From Proteiniphilum sp. (GTDB lineage Bacteria; Bacteroidota; Bacteroidia; Bacteroidales; Dysgonomonadaceae), in NCBI GenBank assembly GCA_031284475.1, contig JAISZV010000330.1:1-7558 (forward strand): a DNA stretch of 7,558 bases, written 5' to 3'. The notes below the pieces were generated by a model. That model was not told the origin of the DNA and did no database searches. It saw only the letters and a program-made list of their open reading frames with translations. The position numbers and the translations under genes were made by a program. This document shows, in pieces, positions 1-6,477 of this stretch (positions within the stretch are counted from its first letter, which is position 1; every line of letters begins with the position of its first letter).

Positions 1-507
1 GGAAAAGCGGAGAGCTACCATGCGGTGAGATCGAGCGTAGAACCTGTTCAAATACTACGCAGCCCTGTGCAGACGGTGAGGCAGGGGGCGGGAACGGCGG
101 CGCAAATTTCGTCGCCGCATGTTGAACCGGCGGCAATGCCACCGGCCGGCAGCCCGTTCCAGACGCTTTCGCCATTGGCCGGCCATTATGCGGTGGAACA
201 ACCGGGCCGGCGTATCGTAATTTATAACCGGGACAAAACCGAATGTATCGCCCGCATTAGCCCATCGGACGACAAAGGCGTAGCCATCCTCTCCGTTTTT
301 TCGTGGCAAACGCATGGCGGCGACGGCAGTTTGAACCGCATCGAAGCATTTCTGATGGCCAACGGATTTAACAAATACAATTCGTGGGTGCAGAATGATG
401 AAAAAGAGTATTTTCTTCAGCAGGGATTTACCGTGAAAGAAAGTACCGTTTCGGCCAACGGATGCGTTGTAGAGAAAACAATAGATCAATCAAATCAAAA
501 GATATAA
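1..507 (+). CDS. Partial hypothetical protein with Pro/Ala-rich linker and GNAT-like C-terminal domain
   Basis: The reading frame is open from the first base, so this is the 3' end of a gene that begins upstream. The GTG at 25 is only the first start-like codon inside the window and is probably not the true start. The visible part (168 codons) begins with a low-complexity stretch rich in Pro, Ala, Val and Gln (about nt 30-180), which looks like a flexible linker. A folded domain of about 105 residues follows. In it, a strand-like segment (VAILSVFSW) leads to THGGDGSLNRIEAF (nt 310-351), then MANGF, then EKEYFLQQGF and a final VVEKTI strand. This order resembles the second half of a GNAT N-acyltransferase: acyl-CoA pyrophosphate-binding loop and helix, then a 'yF...GF' segment. 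The fit is by eye, and the canonical Q/RxxGxG loop is imperfect, so activity is uncertain. It ends 4 bp before the next gene, which implies one operon. Confidence 0.6.
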   Translation, partial: GKAESYHAVRSSVEPVQILRSPVQTVRQGAGTAAQISSPHVEPAAMPPAGSPFQTLSPLAGHYAVEQPGRRIVIYNRDKTECIARISPSDDKGVAILSVFSWQTHGGDGSLNRIEAFLMANGFNKYNSWVQNDEKEYFLQQGFTVKESTVSANGCVVEKTIDQSNQKI

Positions 508-511
508 ATAT

Positions 512-751
512 ATGCTCAAAGGCGCTATCATGAACATGCTGAAACAGAAAGCCGAACTGAAAAGTTACGCAGACAGCGTGCAGTGCGACTGGAACGACGC
601 GGCATACGACAGATTCAAGCGTTCGTACATGGATCCGATATACAACCAGATCGATACGTTTTTCAACAATACCATGAGTAGCGCCGAAAGGCTTTCAAGC
701 GTCATCCGGGAGGTGGCAGCCCTGGTGGAACGGGTAGATAATTTATATTAA
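512..751 (+). CDS. Small helical protein, WXG100-like with a WxD turn
   Basis: This encodes a 79-residue protein if ATG 512 is used. ATG 530 (codon 7) is a good alternative, because AAAGG at 517-521 lies about 8 bp ahead of it, and that start gives 73 residues. There is no signal peptide or membrane segment. Predicted structure by eye is a short helix (residues 8-24), a turn, then long amphipathic helix from residue 30 to the end, broken near Pro42 and Asn52-Asn53. The turn region is W27-N-D-A-A-Y-D-R-F35. Trp, the small/acidic residue at +2, Ala at +4 and Phe at +8 match the spacing of the WXG100 (ESAT-6-like) turn, with Asp replacing Gly. It is shorter than typical WXG100 proteins (about 100 residues), and the first helix is particularly short. 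It sits between the GNAT-like gene and a polytopic membrane protein. Homology to WXG100 is a hypothesis; a generic small coiled-coil protein is the alternative. Confidence 0.7.
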   Translation: MLKGAIMNMLKQKAELKSYADSVQCDWNDAAYDRFKRSYMDPIYNQIDTFFNNTMSSAERLSSVIREVAALVERVDNLY

Positions 752-774
752 ATGCATACATTATTAAAAGAAAC

Positions 775-1449
775 ATGACTATGAATACGAAAAACCTTTT
801 CAGGGTATTCCCGCTCATTAGCTTTTTCATCGCTTTGCTGGCGATGATCCATTTTTTTCCGCAATCGGTGGGCGGTATAATCGATTATCTTCATGACCCC
901 GATATTGACGGAAGTAAAGGCTACCTTAGTTTGTATTACATCACAATACTGATAGCCATTGTTTATATTCCCGCCTGGCTCCTGCTTTTGAAAGAAGAAA
1001 TAAAGCCGGCAGATCTCATCCTGAACCTGTTTGCCCTGGTTTTTTTTCCTCTTGCTATCGGCTTTTCGCAGTGGTTATGGGAAGTGTTGGGATGGATTGT
1101 CATGGGTTTCTTCCTGTTTATAGTGGCGGCCATGGCCGGACAAGACGAAGATAGCGACGGGGGAATGAACGGAGGCGTACTGGGAACACTGTTGCTGGCT
1201 TTTACCGGTTACCTCGGTTTCCGTATTTTCAGCGAATATAAAGCGTTATACGACATACTGCTTATAGGTTTTTACGGAGTGGTTCTCCTCTCAGGCGTGA
1301 TGACCAAGCTGTTCGTCGTATCTAAGGAGTTTGCCTTGGAGAACGCTAAGCAAGGGTTGCGCACTTCTAAAATGGTTTTCTACTATTCGGTTCCGGTACT
1401 GCTGTTTTTGTTTTTTGCCGGCCTCTGGGTGGTTTCATCCTATATTTGA
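775..1449 (+). CDS. Polytopic membrane protein of unknown function, about seven TM segments
   Basis: This encodes 224 residues from ATG 775; ATG 781 (codon 3) is equally possible. I do not recognise the family. Hydrophobic segments that could span the inner membrane lie at about residues 10-29, 52-72, 80-97, 101-121, 134-150, 159-180 and 201-221. The loops are short. Two are acidic: DPDIDG (about 41-46) and GQDEDSDGG (122-130). A basic and polar stretch (about 183-199, SKEFALENAKQG onward) precedes the last segment. I see no catalytic motif, nucleotide-binding loop or transporter signature. It begins 23 bp after the small helical protein and is probably the last gene of that operon, since a 249-bp gap with a promoter-like site follows. 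A membrane partner for the two proteins upstream is a reasonable guess from position alone. Confidence 0.75.
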   Translation: MTMNTKNLFRVFPLISFFIALLAMIHFFPQSVGGIIDYLHDPDIDGSKGYLSLYYITILIAIVYIPAWLLLLKEEIKPADLILNLFALVFFPLAIGFSQWLWEVLGWIVMGFFLFIVAAMAGQDEDSDGGMNGGVLGTLLLAFTGYLGFRIFSEYKALYDILLIGFYGVVLLSGVMTKLFVVSKEFALENAKQGLRTSKMVFYYSVPVLLFLFFAGLWVVSSYI

Positions 1450-1621
1450 CTTGCCGGCGTCAACCCTATATACAGGTTGTCAGGGGCTTCCTTATCCGGT
1501 TTTTCAGTGGGGACGCCGCCGCCTGCAATTTGTTCAGGGCTGCAAATATATGAGATTTATCTTATAGCAAGTTCTTTAATATCAAACGTAATGCGTAATT
1601 ACAATAAAAAAATCGAGAGAA

Positions 1622-1652
1622 TTTTTCACTCTAAAAACTATTGTTACCTTTG
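1622..1652 (+). promoter_or_regulatory. Probable promoter of tamB, Bacteroidota type
   Basis: The -7 box TACCTTTG (1645-1652) fits the Bacteroidota primary sigma consensus TAnnTTTG exactly. At the standard 19-bp spacing, the -33 position reads TTTT (1622-1625), three of four matches to TTTG. Transcription would start near 1657-1662, giving a leader of about 40 nt before the TTG at 1699. The region is AT-rich and lies directly ahead of the gene, which supports the call; no start site has been mapped. Confidence 0.55.
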
Positions 1653-1674
1653 CTTAAGTTATTTGAAACAATAG
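1638..1674. repeat. Inverted repeat over the tamB promoter, operator-like
   Basis: CTATTGTT (1638-1645) is the exact reverse complement of AACAATAG (1667-1674). The arms are 8 bp, separated by 21 bp, and CTTAAG (1653-1658) lies almost exactly at the centre. The left arm overlaps the first base of the -7 box and the right arm lies just after the expected transcription start. Because the left arm is probably not transcribed, binding by a dimeric regulator is more likely than an RNA hairpin. No regulator is identified. Confidence 0.4.
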
Positions 1675-1698
1675 CAAAACACATAATTAATATCTCAA

Positions 1699-4600
1699 TT
1701 GAAGTTGGTCGCTAAAATTGCCCGCATATTCGCTATTATCCTTGTTAGTATTATATTGTTGAATGTAATACTTTTTATTGTTTTCAATATTCCTGCCGTG
1801 CAGAAGGGCGCAGCCAACATAGCGTTGGAAAAAATCAGACCGCTCACCGGTACGGAGATCGGCCTGGAGGGTATTCATATCCGCCTTTTCAATACCGTGG
1901 AACTCGAAGGGGTTTATGTGGAAGACCTTCAGCAGGACACATTGCTGTATGCAGGTAAGATAGCCGTACGCATACATGCCCTGGATCTTTTAAGGAACAA
2001 GGTTACGGTGCATAAGGTAGGTATTGAAAATTTTACGGCCAATGTTCATCGCGCATCGCCCGGCGATCCCTTTAATTTCCGGTTTATCATCGACGCTTTT
2101 GCCAAAGAGAAAGATACAACAAAGGTGGAGAAGGAGAAAAAGCCGTGGCGTATTACCGCCAACGAAGCGATACTGAAAAACGGGAAACTCCGGTATGACA
2201 TTCTTTCGGTTCCCGAAACGCCGGGAACTTTCAATGTCAGTCATATTAATATCGAAGATTTTAATTTTAGGGGAAAAGTGGATTTTCGGAGCCTGGGAGA
2301 TATGCAGGCGGAAGTGAATCATCTCAATTTCCTGGATAAAAACGCCGGCCTTGCGCTTAATAATTTGGAAGCCAGGATGAAGGGCGACGGCGCTTTACTC
2401 AGCAGCGACGGGGTGACTGTCGCTTTGAATGGATCGCGCATCAGGGTAAAAGACGCGGCTTACGACCTGGAATCAAAAGCGTTTTCCCTTACGGCGGAAA
2501 GTAACCTGGTAGATCCGCATGATATAAATATTTTTGTTTCCCGTTTTGGCCATCTTGACAAGCCGGTTTCATTTGAAGTCGATGCAGAGGGTATGTTGCC
2601 CCTGATAGAGTTGAATAACCTGGTTTTCCGGTACGGCTCCGATACCGAAATCAACGTATCGGGATCGATCTCCGATTACGGCGATATTAACAACGGAGAA
2701 TTGCATGTGGATCTCCGGAATTTGTCTGTCTCCCAGGAAGACCTGCAAGCGTTAATCCGCATCGGCGCACCCAATTACACTTCCCCCGGTCAATTGGTAG
2801 CAATGGGCGGCCTCAATCTCCGAATGAAGGCTGACGGCCGTTTGAGGCAATTTCTTTATGACGGAAAGGCGATTACGGATCAAGGGGATGTAACGCTCAA
2901 CGGAACCGGGCGTATCGGTAATCAATTCAAAAGCCTTGTTTTTGAAGGGCCTGTCGCGGCCAATAATATAAAAGTAGCCAATATTATTGGAGAGAATGCC
3001 GGGATAGGCAATACGACCATAGATGCGAATGTAAAATTGTCAATCCTTCAAAACCCGACGGTTACCGTGGTAGCCGGCGGGCGGATCGTATCGACCTCTT
3101 TCAGGGATTATCATTACAGCAATATTTCTTTCGACGGGGTGTACAGCGGCAATAATGTGGCGGCCGATATTCGTTCGGGTACGGAGAGGAACAAGTTCGA
3201 TCTTTCCGGTGATATTACGTTTGGGGAGAAAATGACGTTTGATGTGAAGGGTGATGTGGAGCGCCTTGATTTAACGCCTTTTGTTGCGATTAAAAGTTGG
3301 AAAGATCCCTATCTGAAGATGAATATCGAAGGAAACCTGTCGGGTAGTTCGCTGGACGACCTGGCCGGGATGGTGACGGTAGACAATATTTCGCTGGGCG
3401 ACAGTAATTTTTTCTATAATCCCGGCGCTATATATTTGCAGGCGTTGGCCGACGAGGGGGATGGGAAAAAAATTGAGTTCGCCTCCTCGTTTTTTGAAGG
3501 CAGTATCACCGGCGACTACTATTTTTCTACCATTGCGGCAGAGTTGATGCAGGCAATCCGCCCCCATCTTCCCTCTGTGTTTGTTGCGGCGGAAGAATCC
3601 CGGCCGGAGCGGAAAGAACAACCGGCAACGGGTAAAAATAACTTCCTGTTCACTATCCAGCTTCAAAATACGGAAGATCTTTCCTACGCCCTTTCGTTGC
3701 CGTTTTATAATGTGGAGCCGGCAACTGTTTCGGGCCGGGTGGACATGAGGGCCGGCGAATCGCTGCAAATCGACGCATATCTCCCCCGTGTGATGGTAGG
3801 GAGTAATGATATTCGGGAGACGAAGGTGAACCTGCATAACCGGACTTTGGGGCTGGGGCTGGATGTGAACAGCTATCTTGTGCAGAACAACGGCCATATC
3901 AATGTGAAGTTAGACAGTGACGCCGCGTCGGACTCGGTGACCAACCGCCTGTCGTTCGATATGCAGCAGAACAATACCCGTTCAAACGGGGAACTGTTGA
4001 TCACGGCGGGATTTTTGCGCGACCGTGAAAACCAACCGGCGGCGAACATCCGCATTCCCCCTGCCGGGATTGTCTTTAACAATAAACAGATCGACTTTAA
4101 CGACGCAACCATTACCTATCGTAAAGACCGGATTACCATCTCCAATTTCGGAATACGTGAAGACCGTATGCTCCTGTTGGGGATAGACGGGGTAGCATCC
4201 AAGAGCGAAGCGGACAATATACGGATCTATTTTAATAATACGGAACTGGCGAATTTCCTCAATGCGTTTAATGTTACCAATTTTACCGGTTCCATCAATG
4301 GCGATATTTACGTGCGGCAGGTGTTGGATAACCCGATGATCCACACCGAGGAGCTTAGGGTAGAAAATATTACGGTGCAGGGCGATACTATTGGTACGCT
4401 GCGGATCGAGGGCGATTGGGACAACCTCCTTTCGGGGCTTAATTTGAATGCCTGGCTTGAGGATGGGGGAGAGCGCAGCCTTGACGTTAGGGGATATATT
4501 CCTACCGGCGATAATAGTCCGTTTCCTATGGACGTGAGCCTCAGGATGGCCGATTTTGAACTGGTGGCTGTTAAGCCGCTTACGGCCGGTATTTTTAGTG

Positions 4601-6168
4601 AACTAAACGGCCGCCTAAATTCCCATATACGCGTAACCGGCGCTCTCTCCGAACCGGTTACGGAGGGATGGCTGGGGATTGACGATGGGATGATGAAGGT
4701 GGCATATACCAATGTAACCTATTACGTTTCGGATACGATAGAGATCAGCCGGGACAATGTGGGATTGAAAGACTTGGTGATACGCGATCAGAATAATCAT
4801 ACCGCCACGCTCAACGTGAGCCTGTCGCACACCAATTTTGGGCGCATGGTTTATAAAGCCGGCGTTCGCCTCAACGATTTTATGCTGTTGGATAACGGCA
4901 ACCGTAGCGACTTGATGGCTTACGGCAGCCTGAAACTGTCGGGAGAACTGAGCGTGACGGGATCTTCCTACGGAATCTTCGGAAATGGAAACTTAACCGC
5001 TTCGAGCCGGTCGGATGTTACCGTTACGCTTCCACAAACGGCAATGGCTACGGAATATAGCGGTATTGTTTATGTGAGCGGTAAATCGCAGGGGGTAGAC
5101 TCACTGTCGTTTTTGCGGAAAAATAAAAAATCGCCGGGCGAACAACCCGTTACCAATGTAGCCCAAGGCATTCCTATTGTAATGGCCGTTACGGTGAACC
5201 TTACCCCGTTGCTCGAAGCGGGCGTAGTGCTCGATCCCACCACCGGTAACGCGCTTGAGGTGAGTGGCGAGGGGGAGTTGAATATCAACTTCAATTCAAA
5301 ATCCACGCCATCGGTATTACTTTACGGGGATTATGTTCTCAATAGCGGAAAGTTTCATTACAACCTGCAAAATCTCCGTACGATAGAGTTCAATATCCGC
5401 GAAAGAAGCCGGCTCATTATGGAAGGAAACCCGATGAACACCCAGTTCAACGTAACGGCTTACAGGCCGGTAAGGGCCGATTTGGCCTCGCTCAGTTCCA
5501 CATTCACCAACGAATTGTCCAATACCCGTGTCCCGGTAAATGCAATACTTCAAATAAGAGGAAACCTGCAAGAGATGGATCTTCAATTTGATATTGAACT
5601 GCCCGAAAGCTTAAACGACGTGCAACAGCGCGTAAAAAGTTTTATGACGAACGAAGAAACAAAAATACTCCAGGTGGTGTACCTGATAACCACCGGCGGC
5701 TTTATGCCGTCGGAAGGCTCCCCCGATATGAATTTCGGCTCGTCGATGGTAACAAATATCGCCGCCAGCACCCTGTCGAGAGGATTAGACGCCCTCTTTG
5801 CCGGCGTGCTGAGAGACAACTGGTCAATCAGCACCAACCTGGCGTCGGTTGACGGCAGCTTCGAAAACGTGAGAATGGGAGTTGACGTCTCCACCCGCCT
5901 AATGAATAACCGGCTGCGGATAAACACCAATCTGAGCTACGGCGATAACGCCATGCTGATGAACGGACAACAACAATTTCTGGGAGAATTTGAACTTGAA
6001 TATGATATCAATACCTGGCTTATGCTGCGCGCCTTTAACAGGGCTAATCAGCGTTTTTACCGCCGCACGCCCCTCACGCAAGGAGTAGGAGTTATGGTTA
6101 CCAAAGAAGCCAAAGAGTTCAGGAATTTGTTCGACCTGAGATTTACCGGCAAAAAGAAAGAAGATTAA
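1699..6168 (+). CDS. tamB: TamB, translocation and assembly module protein (DUF490 family)
   Basis: TamB proteins are anchored in the inner membrane and span the periplasm as a long, groove-like beta structure. They work with an Omp85-family outer-membrane partner in outer-membrane protein assembly and probably lipid transport. The 1489-residue product has a basic start, one hydrophobic anchor (about residues 8-30, ending FNIPAVQ), then an AsmA/TamB-like N-terminal region (about 35-110). A long beta-rich body follows, with repeated 'G.i..' strand patterns and no membrane segments. The C-terminal TamB/DUF490 domain covers roughly the last 350-400 residues, with YGDYVLNSGKF (from 1209), the ITTGGFMPS region (from about 1330) and a strand-rich end including LTQGVGVMVTKEAKEFRNLFDLRF-like family sequence. 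Length is normal for Bacteroidota. Start: TAA at 1684-1686 closes the frame upstream and no ATG intervenes, so TTG 1699 is the first usable codon; TTG 1705 is the alternative. There is no Shine-Dalgarno sequence. Its partner tamL lies 309 bp downstream. Confidence 0.95.
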   Translation: MKLVAKIARIFAIILVSIILLNVILFIVFNIPAVQKGAANIALEKIRPLTGTEIGLEGIHIRLFNTVELEGVYVEDLQQDTLLYAGKIAVRIHALDLLRNKVTVHKVGIENFTANVHRASPGDPFNFRFIIDAFAKEKDTTKVEKEKKPWRITANEAILKNGKLRYDILSVPETPGTFNVSHINIEDFNFRGKVDFRSLGDMQAEVNHLNFLDKNAGLALNNLEARMKGDGALLSSDGVTVALNGSRIRVKDAAYDLESKAFSLTAESNLVDPHDINIFVSRFGHLDKPVSFEVDAEGMLPLIELNNLVFRYGSDTEINVSGSISDYGDINNGELHVDLRNLSVSQEDLQALIRIGAPNYTSPGQLVAMGGLNLRMKADGRLRQFLYDGKAITDQGDVTLNGTGRIGNQFKSLVFEGPVAANNIKVANIIGENAGIGNTTIDANVKLSILQNPTVTVVAGGRIVSTSFRDYHYSNISFDGVYSGNNVAADIRSGTERNKFDLSGDITFGEKMTFDVKGDVERLDLTPFVAIKSWKDPYLKMNIEGNLSGSSLDDLAGMVTVDNISLGDSNFFYNPGAIYLQALADEGDGKKIEFASSFFEGSITGDYYFSTIAAELMQAIRPHLPSVFVAAEESRPERKEQPATGKNNFLFTIQLQNTEDLSYALSLPFYNVEPATVSGRVDMRAGESLQIDAYLPRVMVGSNDIRETKVNLHNRTLGLGLDVNSYLVQNNGHINVKLDSDAASDSVTNRLSFDMQQNNTRSNGELLITAGFLRDRENQPAANIRIPPAGIVFNNKQIDFNDATITYRKDRITISNFGIREDRMLLLGIDGVASKSEADNIRIYFNNTELANFLNAFNVTNFTGSINGDIYVRQVLDNPMIHTEELRVENITVQGDTIGTLRIEGDWDNLLSGLNLNAWLEDGGERSLDVRGYIPTGDNSPFPMDVSLRMADFELVAVKPLTAGIFSELNGRLNSHIRVTGALSEPVTEGWLGIDDGMMKVAYTNVTYYVSDTIEISRDNVGLKDLVIRDQNNHTATLNVSLSHTNFGRMVYKAGVRLNDFMLLDNGNRSDLMAYGSLKLSGELSVTGSSYGIFGNGNLTASSRSDVTVTLPQTAMATEYSGIVYVSGKSQGVDSLSFLRKNKKSPGEQPVTNVAQGIPIVMAVTVNLTPLLEAGVVLDPTTGNALEVSGEGELNINFNSKSTPSVLLYGDYVLNSGKFHYNLQNLRTIEFNIRERSRLIMEGNPMNTQFNVTAYRPVRADLASLSSTFTNELSNTRVPVNAILQIRGNLQEMDLQFDIELPESLNDVQQRVKSFMTNEETKILQVVYLITTGGFMPSEGSPDMNFGSSMVTNIAASTLSRGLDALFAGVLRDNWSISTNLASVDGSFENVRMGVDVSTRLMNNRLRINTNLSYGDNAMLMNGQQQFLGEFELEYDINTWLMLRAFNRANQRFYRRTPLTQGVGVMVTKEAKEFRNLFDLRFTGKKKED

Positions 6169-6240
6169 TACGCCTCGCGCGATAGAAGATAGCGCCTCAA
6201 ACGATAATGCCCCACGCATTGATGTAATGTCAACGAAACT

Positions 6241-6258
6241 CTCGTTAATGTAAACGAG
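6241..6258 (+). terminator. Hairpin downstream of tamB, possible weak terminator
   Basis: CTCGTT (6241-6246) and AACGAG (6253-6258) form a perfect 6-bp stem with a 6-nt loop, 73 bp after the tamB stop. No T-run follows; the next bases are GC-rich (GCCGCGCGGC). It therefore lacks a key part of an intrinsic terminator. A wider pairing, GCCCC (6209-6213) with GGGGC (6268-6272), could enclose it. Confidence 0.2.
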
Positions 6259-6327
6259 CCGCGCGGCGGGGCCATCGAAGAAGAAATAATGATTTGCTTT
6301 CTTTTGATAAAATACGCTCTCCGTCAT

Positions 6328-6358
6328 TTTGGGATTAGCCGGAAAAGCATTAAATTTG
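6328..6358 (+). promoter_or_regulatory. Promoter of tamL, Bacteroidota type
   Basis: TTTG (6328-6331) is separated by exactly 19 bp from TAAATTTG (6351-6358). Both elements match the Bacteroidota primary sigma consensus (TTTG, 19-21 bp, TAnnTTTG) fully. Transcription would start near 6363-6367, leaving a leader of about 110 nt before the GTG at 6478. This is the best promoter match in the window and implies that tamL can be transcribed independently of tamB. Confidence 0.7.
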
Positions 6359-6365
6359 CCCTGTA

Positions 6366-6437
6366 AATAAACGTTTTTCCCTGTCATAAAACCCGAAAAG
6401 GCTCATCCCGGAAATCATAAAACCGGGAACGTTTATT
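6366..6437 (+). promoter_or_regulatory. Structured 5' leader of tamL
   Basis: AATAAACGTT (6366-6375) and AACGTTTATT (6428-6437) are perfect 10-bp reverse complements. The left arm begins at or next to the expected transcription start, so the RNA 5' end could pair with the right arm. Inside, CCCGG (6407-6411) pairs with CCGGG (6423-6427) around an 11-nt loop and would stack directly against the outer stem, because its right arm ends one base before the outer right arm begins. The decamer TCATAAAACC also occurs twice (6384-6393 and 6415-6424). It fits no riboswitch class I know. An operator-type DNA dyad is the alternative. Confidence 0.4.
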
Positions 6438-6477
6438 ACATAAATAAGAAAAAGCGATAGCTTAACTAAACAACATT

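Larger units (their letters stand above)
6169..6477. other. Intergenic region between tamB and tamL
   Basis: This 309-bp gap has no supported gene on either strand. Its left part (6169-6275) is rich in small hairpins and includes the perfect palindrome GCCGCGCGGC (6258-6267). The middle holds the tamL promoter (6328-6358). The right part (about 6363-6477) is the probable tamL leader, with an inverted repeat and a direct repeat. Just before the GTG start the sequence is AT-rich and lacks a Shine-Dalgarno motif, as usual in Bacteroidota. Confidence 0.7.

Noticed and set aside
25..27. GTG as the start of the first gene.
   Set aside because: The frame is open back to base 1 and the following residues form a linker, so the gene most likely starts outside the window.
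55..489. A 144-codon minus-strand frame opposite the first partial gene.
   Set aside because: The + strand frame reads as a linker plus a folded domain and is spaced like an operon gene; the antisense product is Arg/His-rich with no family features.
1461..1479. CAACC / GGTTG hairpin shortly after the membrane protein stop as a terminator.
   Set aside because: Only 5 bp with a 9-nt loop and no T-run after it, so it is too weak to call.
1331..1674. Two + strand frames (1331-1567 and 1477-1674) overlapping the end of the membrane protein gene and the tamB promoter region.
   Set aside because: One is mostly an out-of-frame copy of the membrane protein gene, the other covers non-coding promoter DNA; neither has sensible composition or a start signal.
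3271..3897. A 208-codon open frame on the minus strand inside tamB, and several shorter ones (for example 1990-2322, 3982-4344, 4308-4712, 5583-5930).
   Set aside because: They lie wholly antisense to the well-supported tamB coding sequence, show no recognisable domain and are typical shadow frames of a long gene.
6169..6477. A recombination (dif-like) site at the skew change.
   Set aside because: No 28-bp sequence with XerC/XerD-like arms was found by eye; the dyads present fit promoter or leader elements better.
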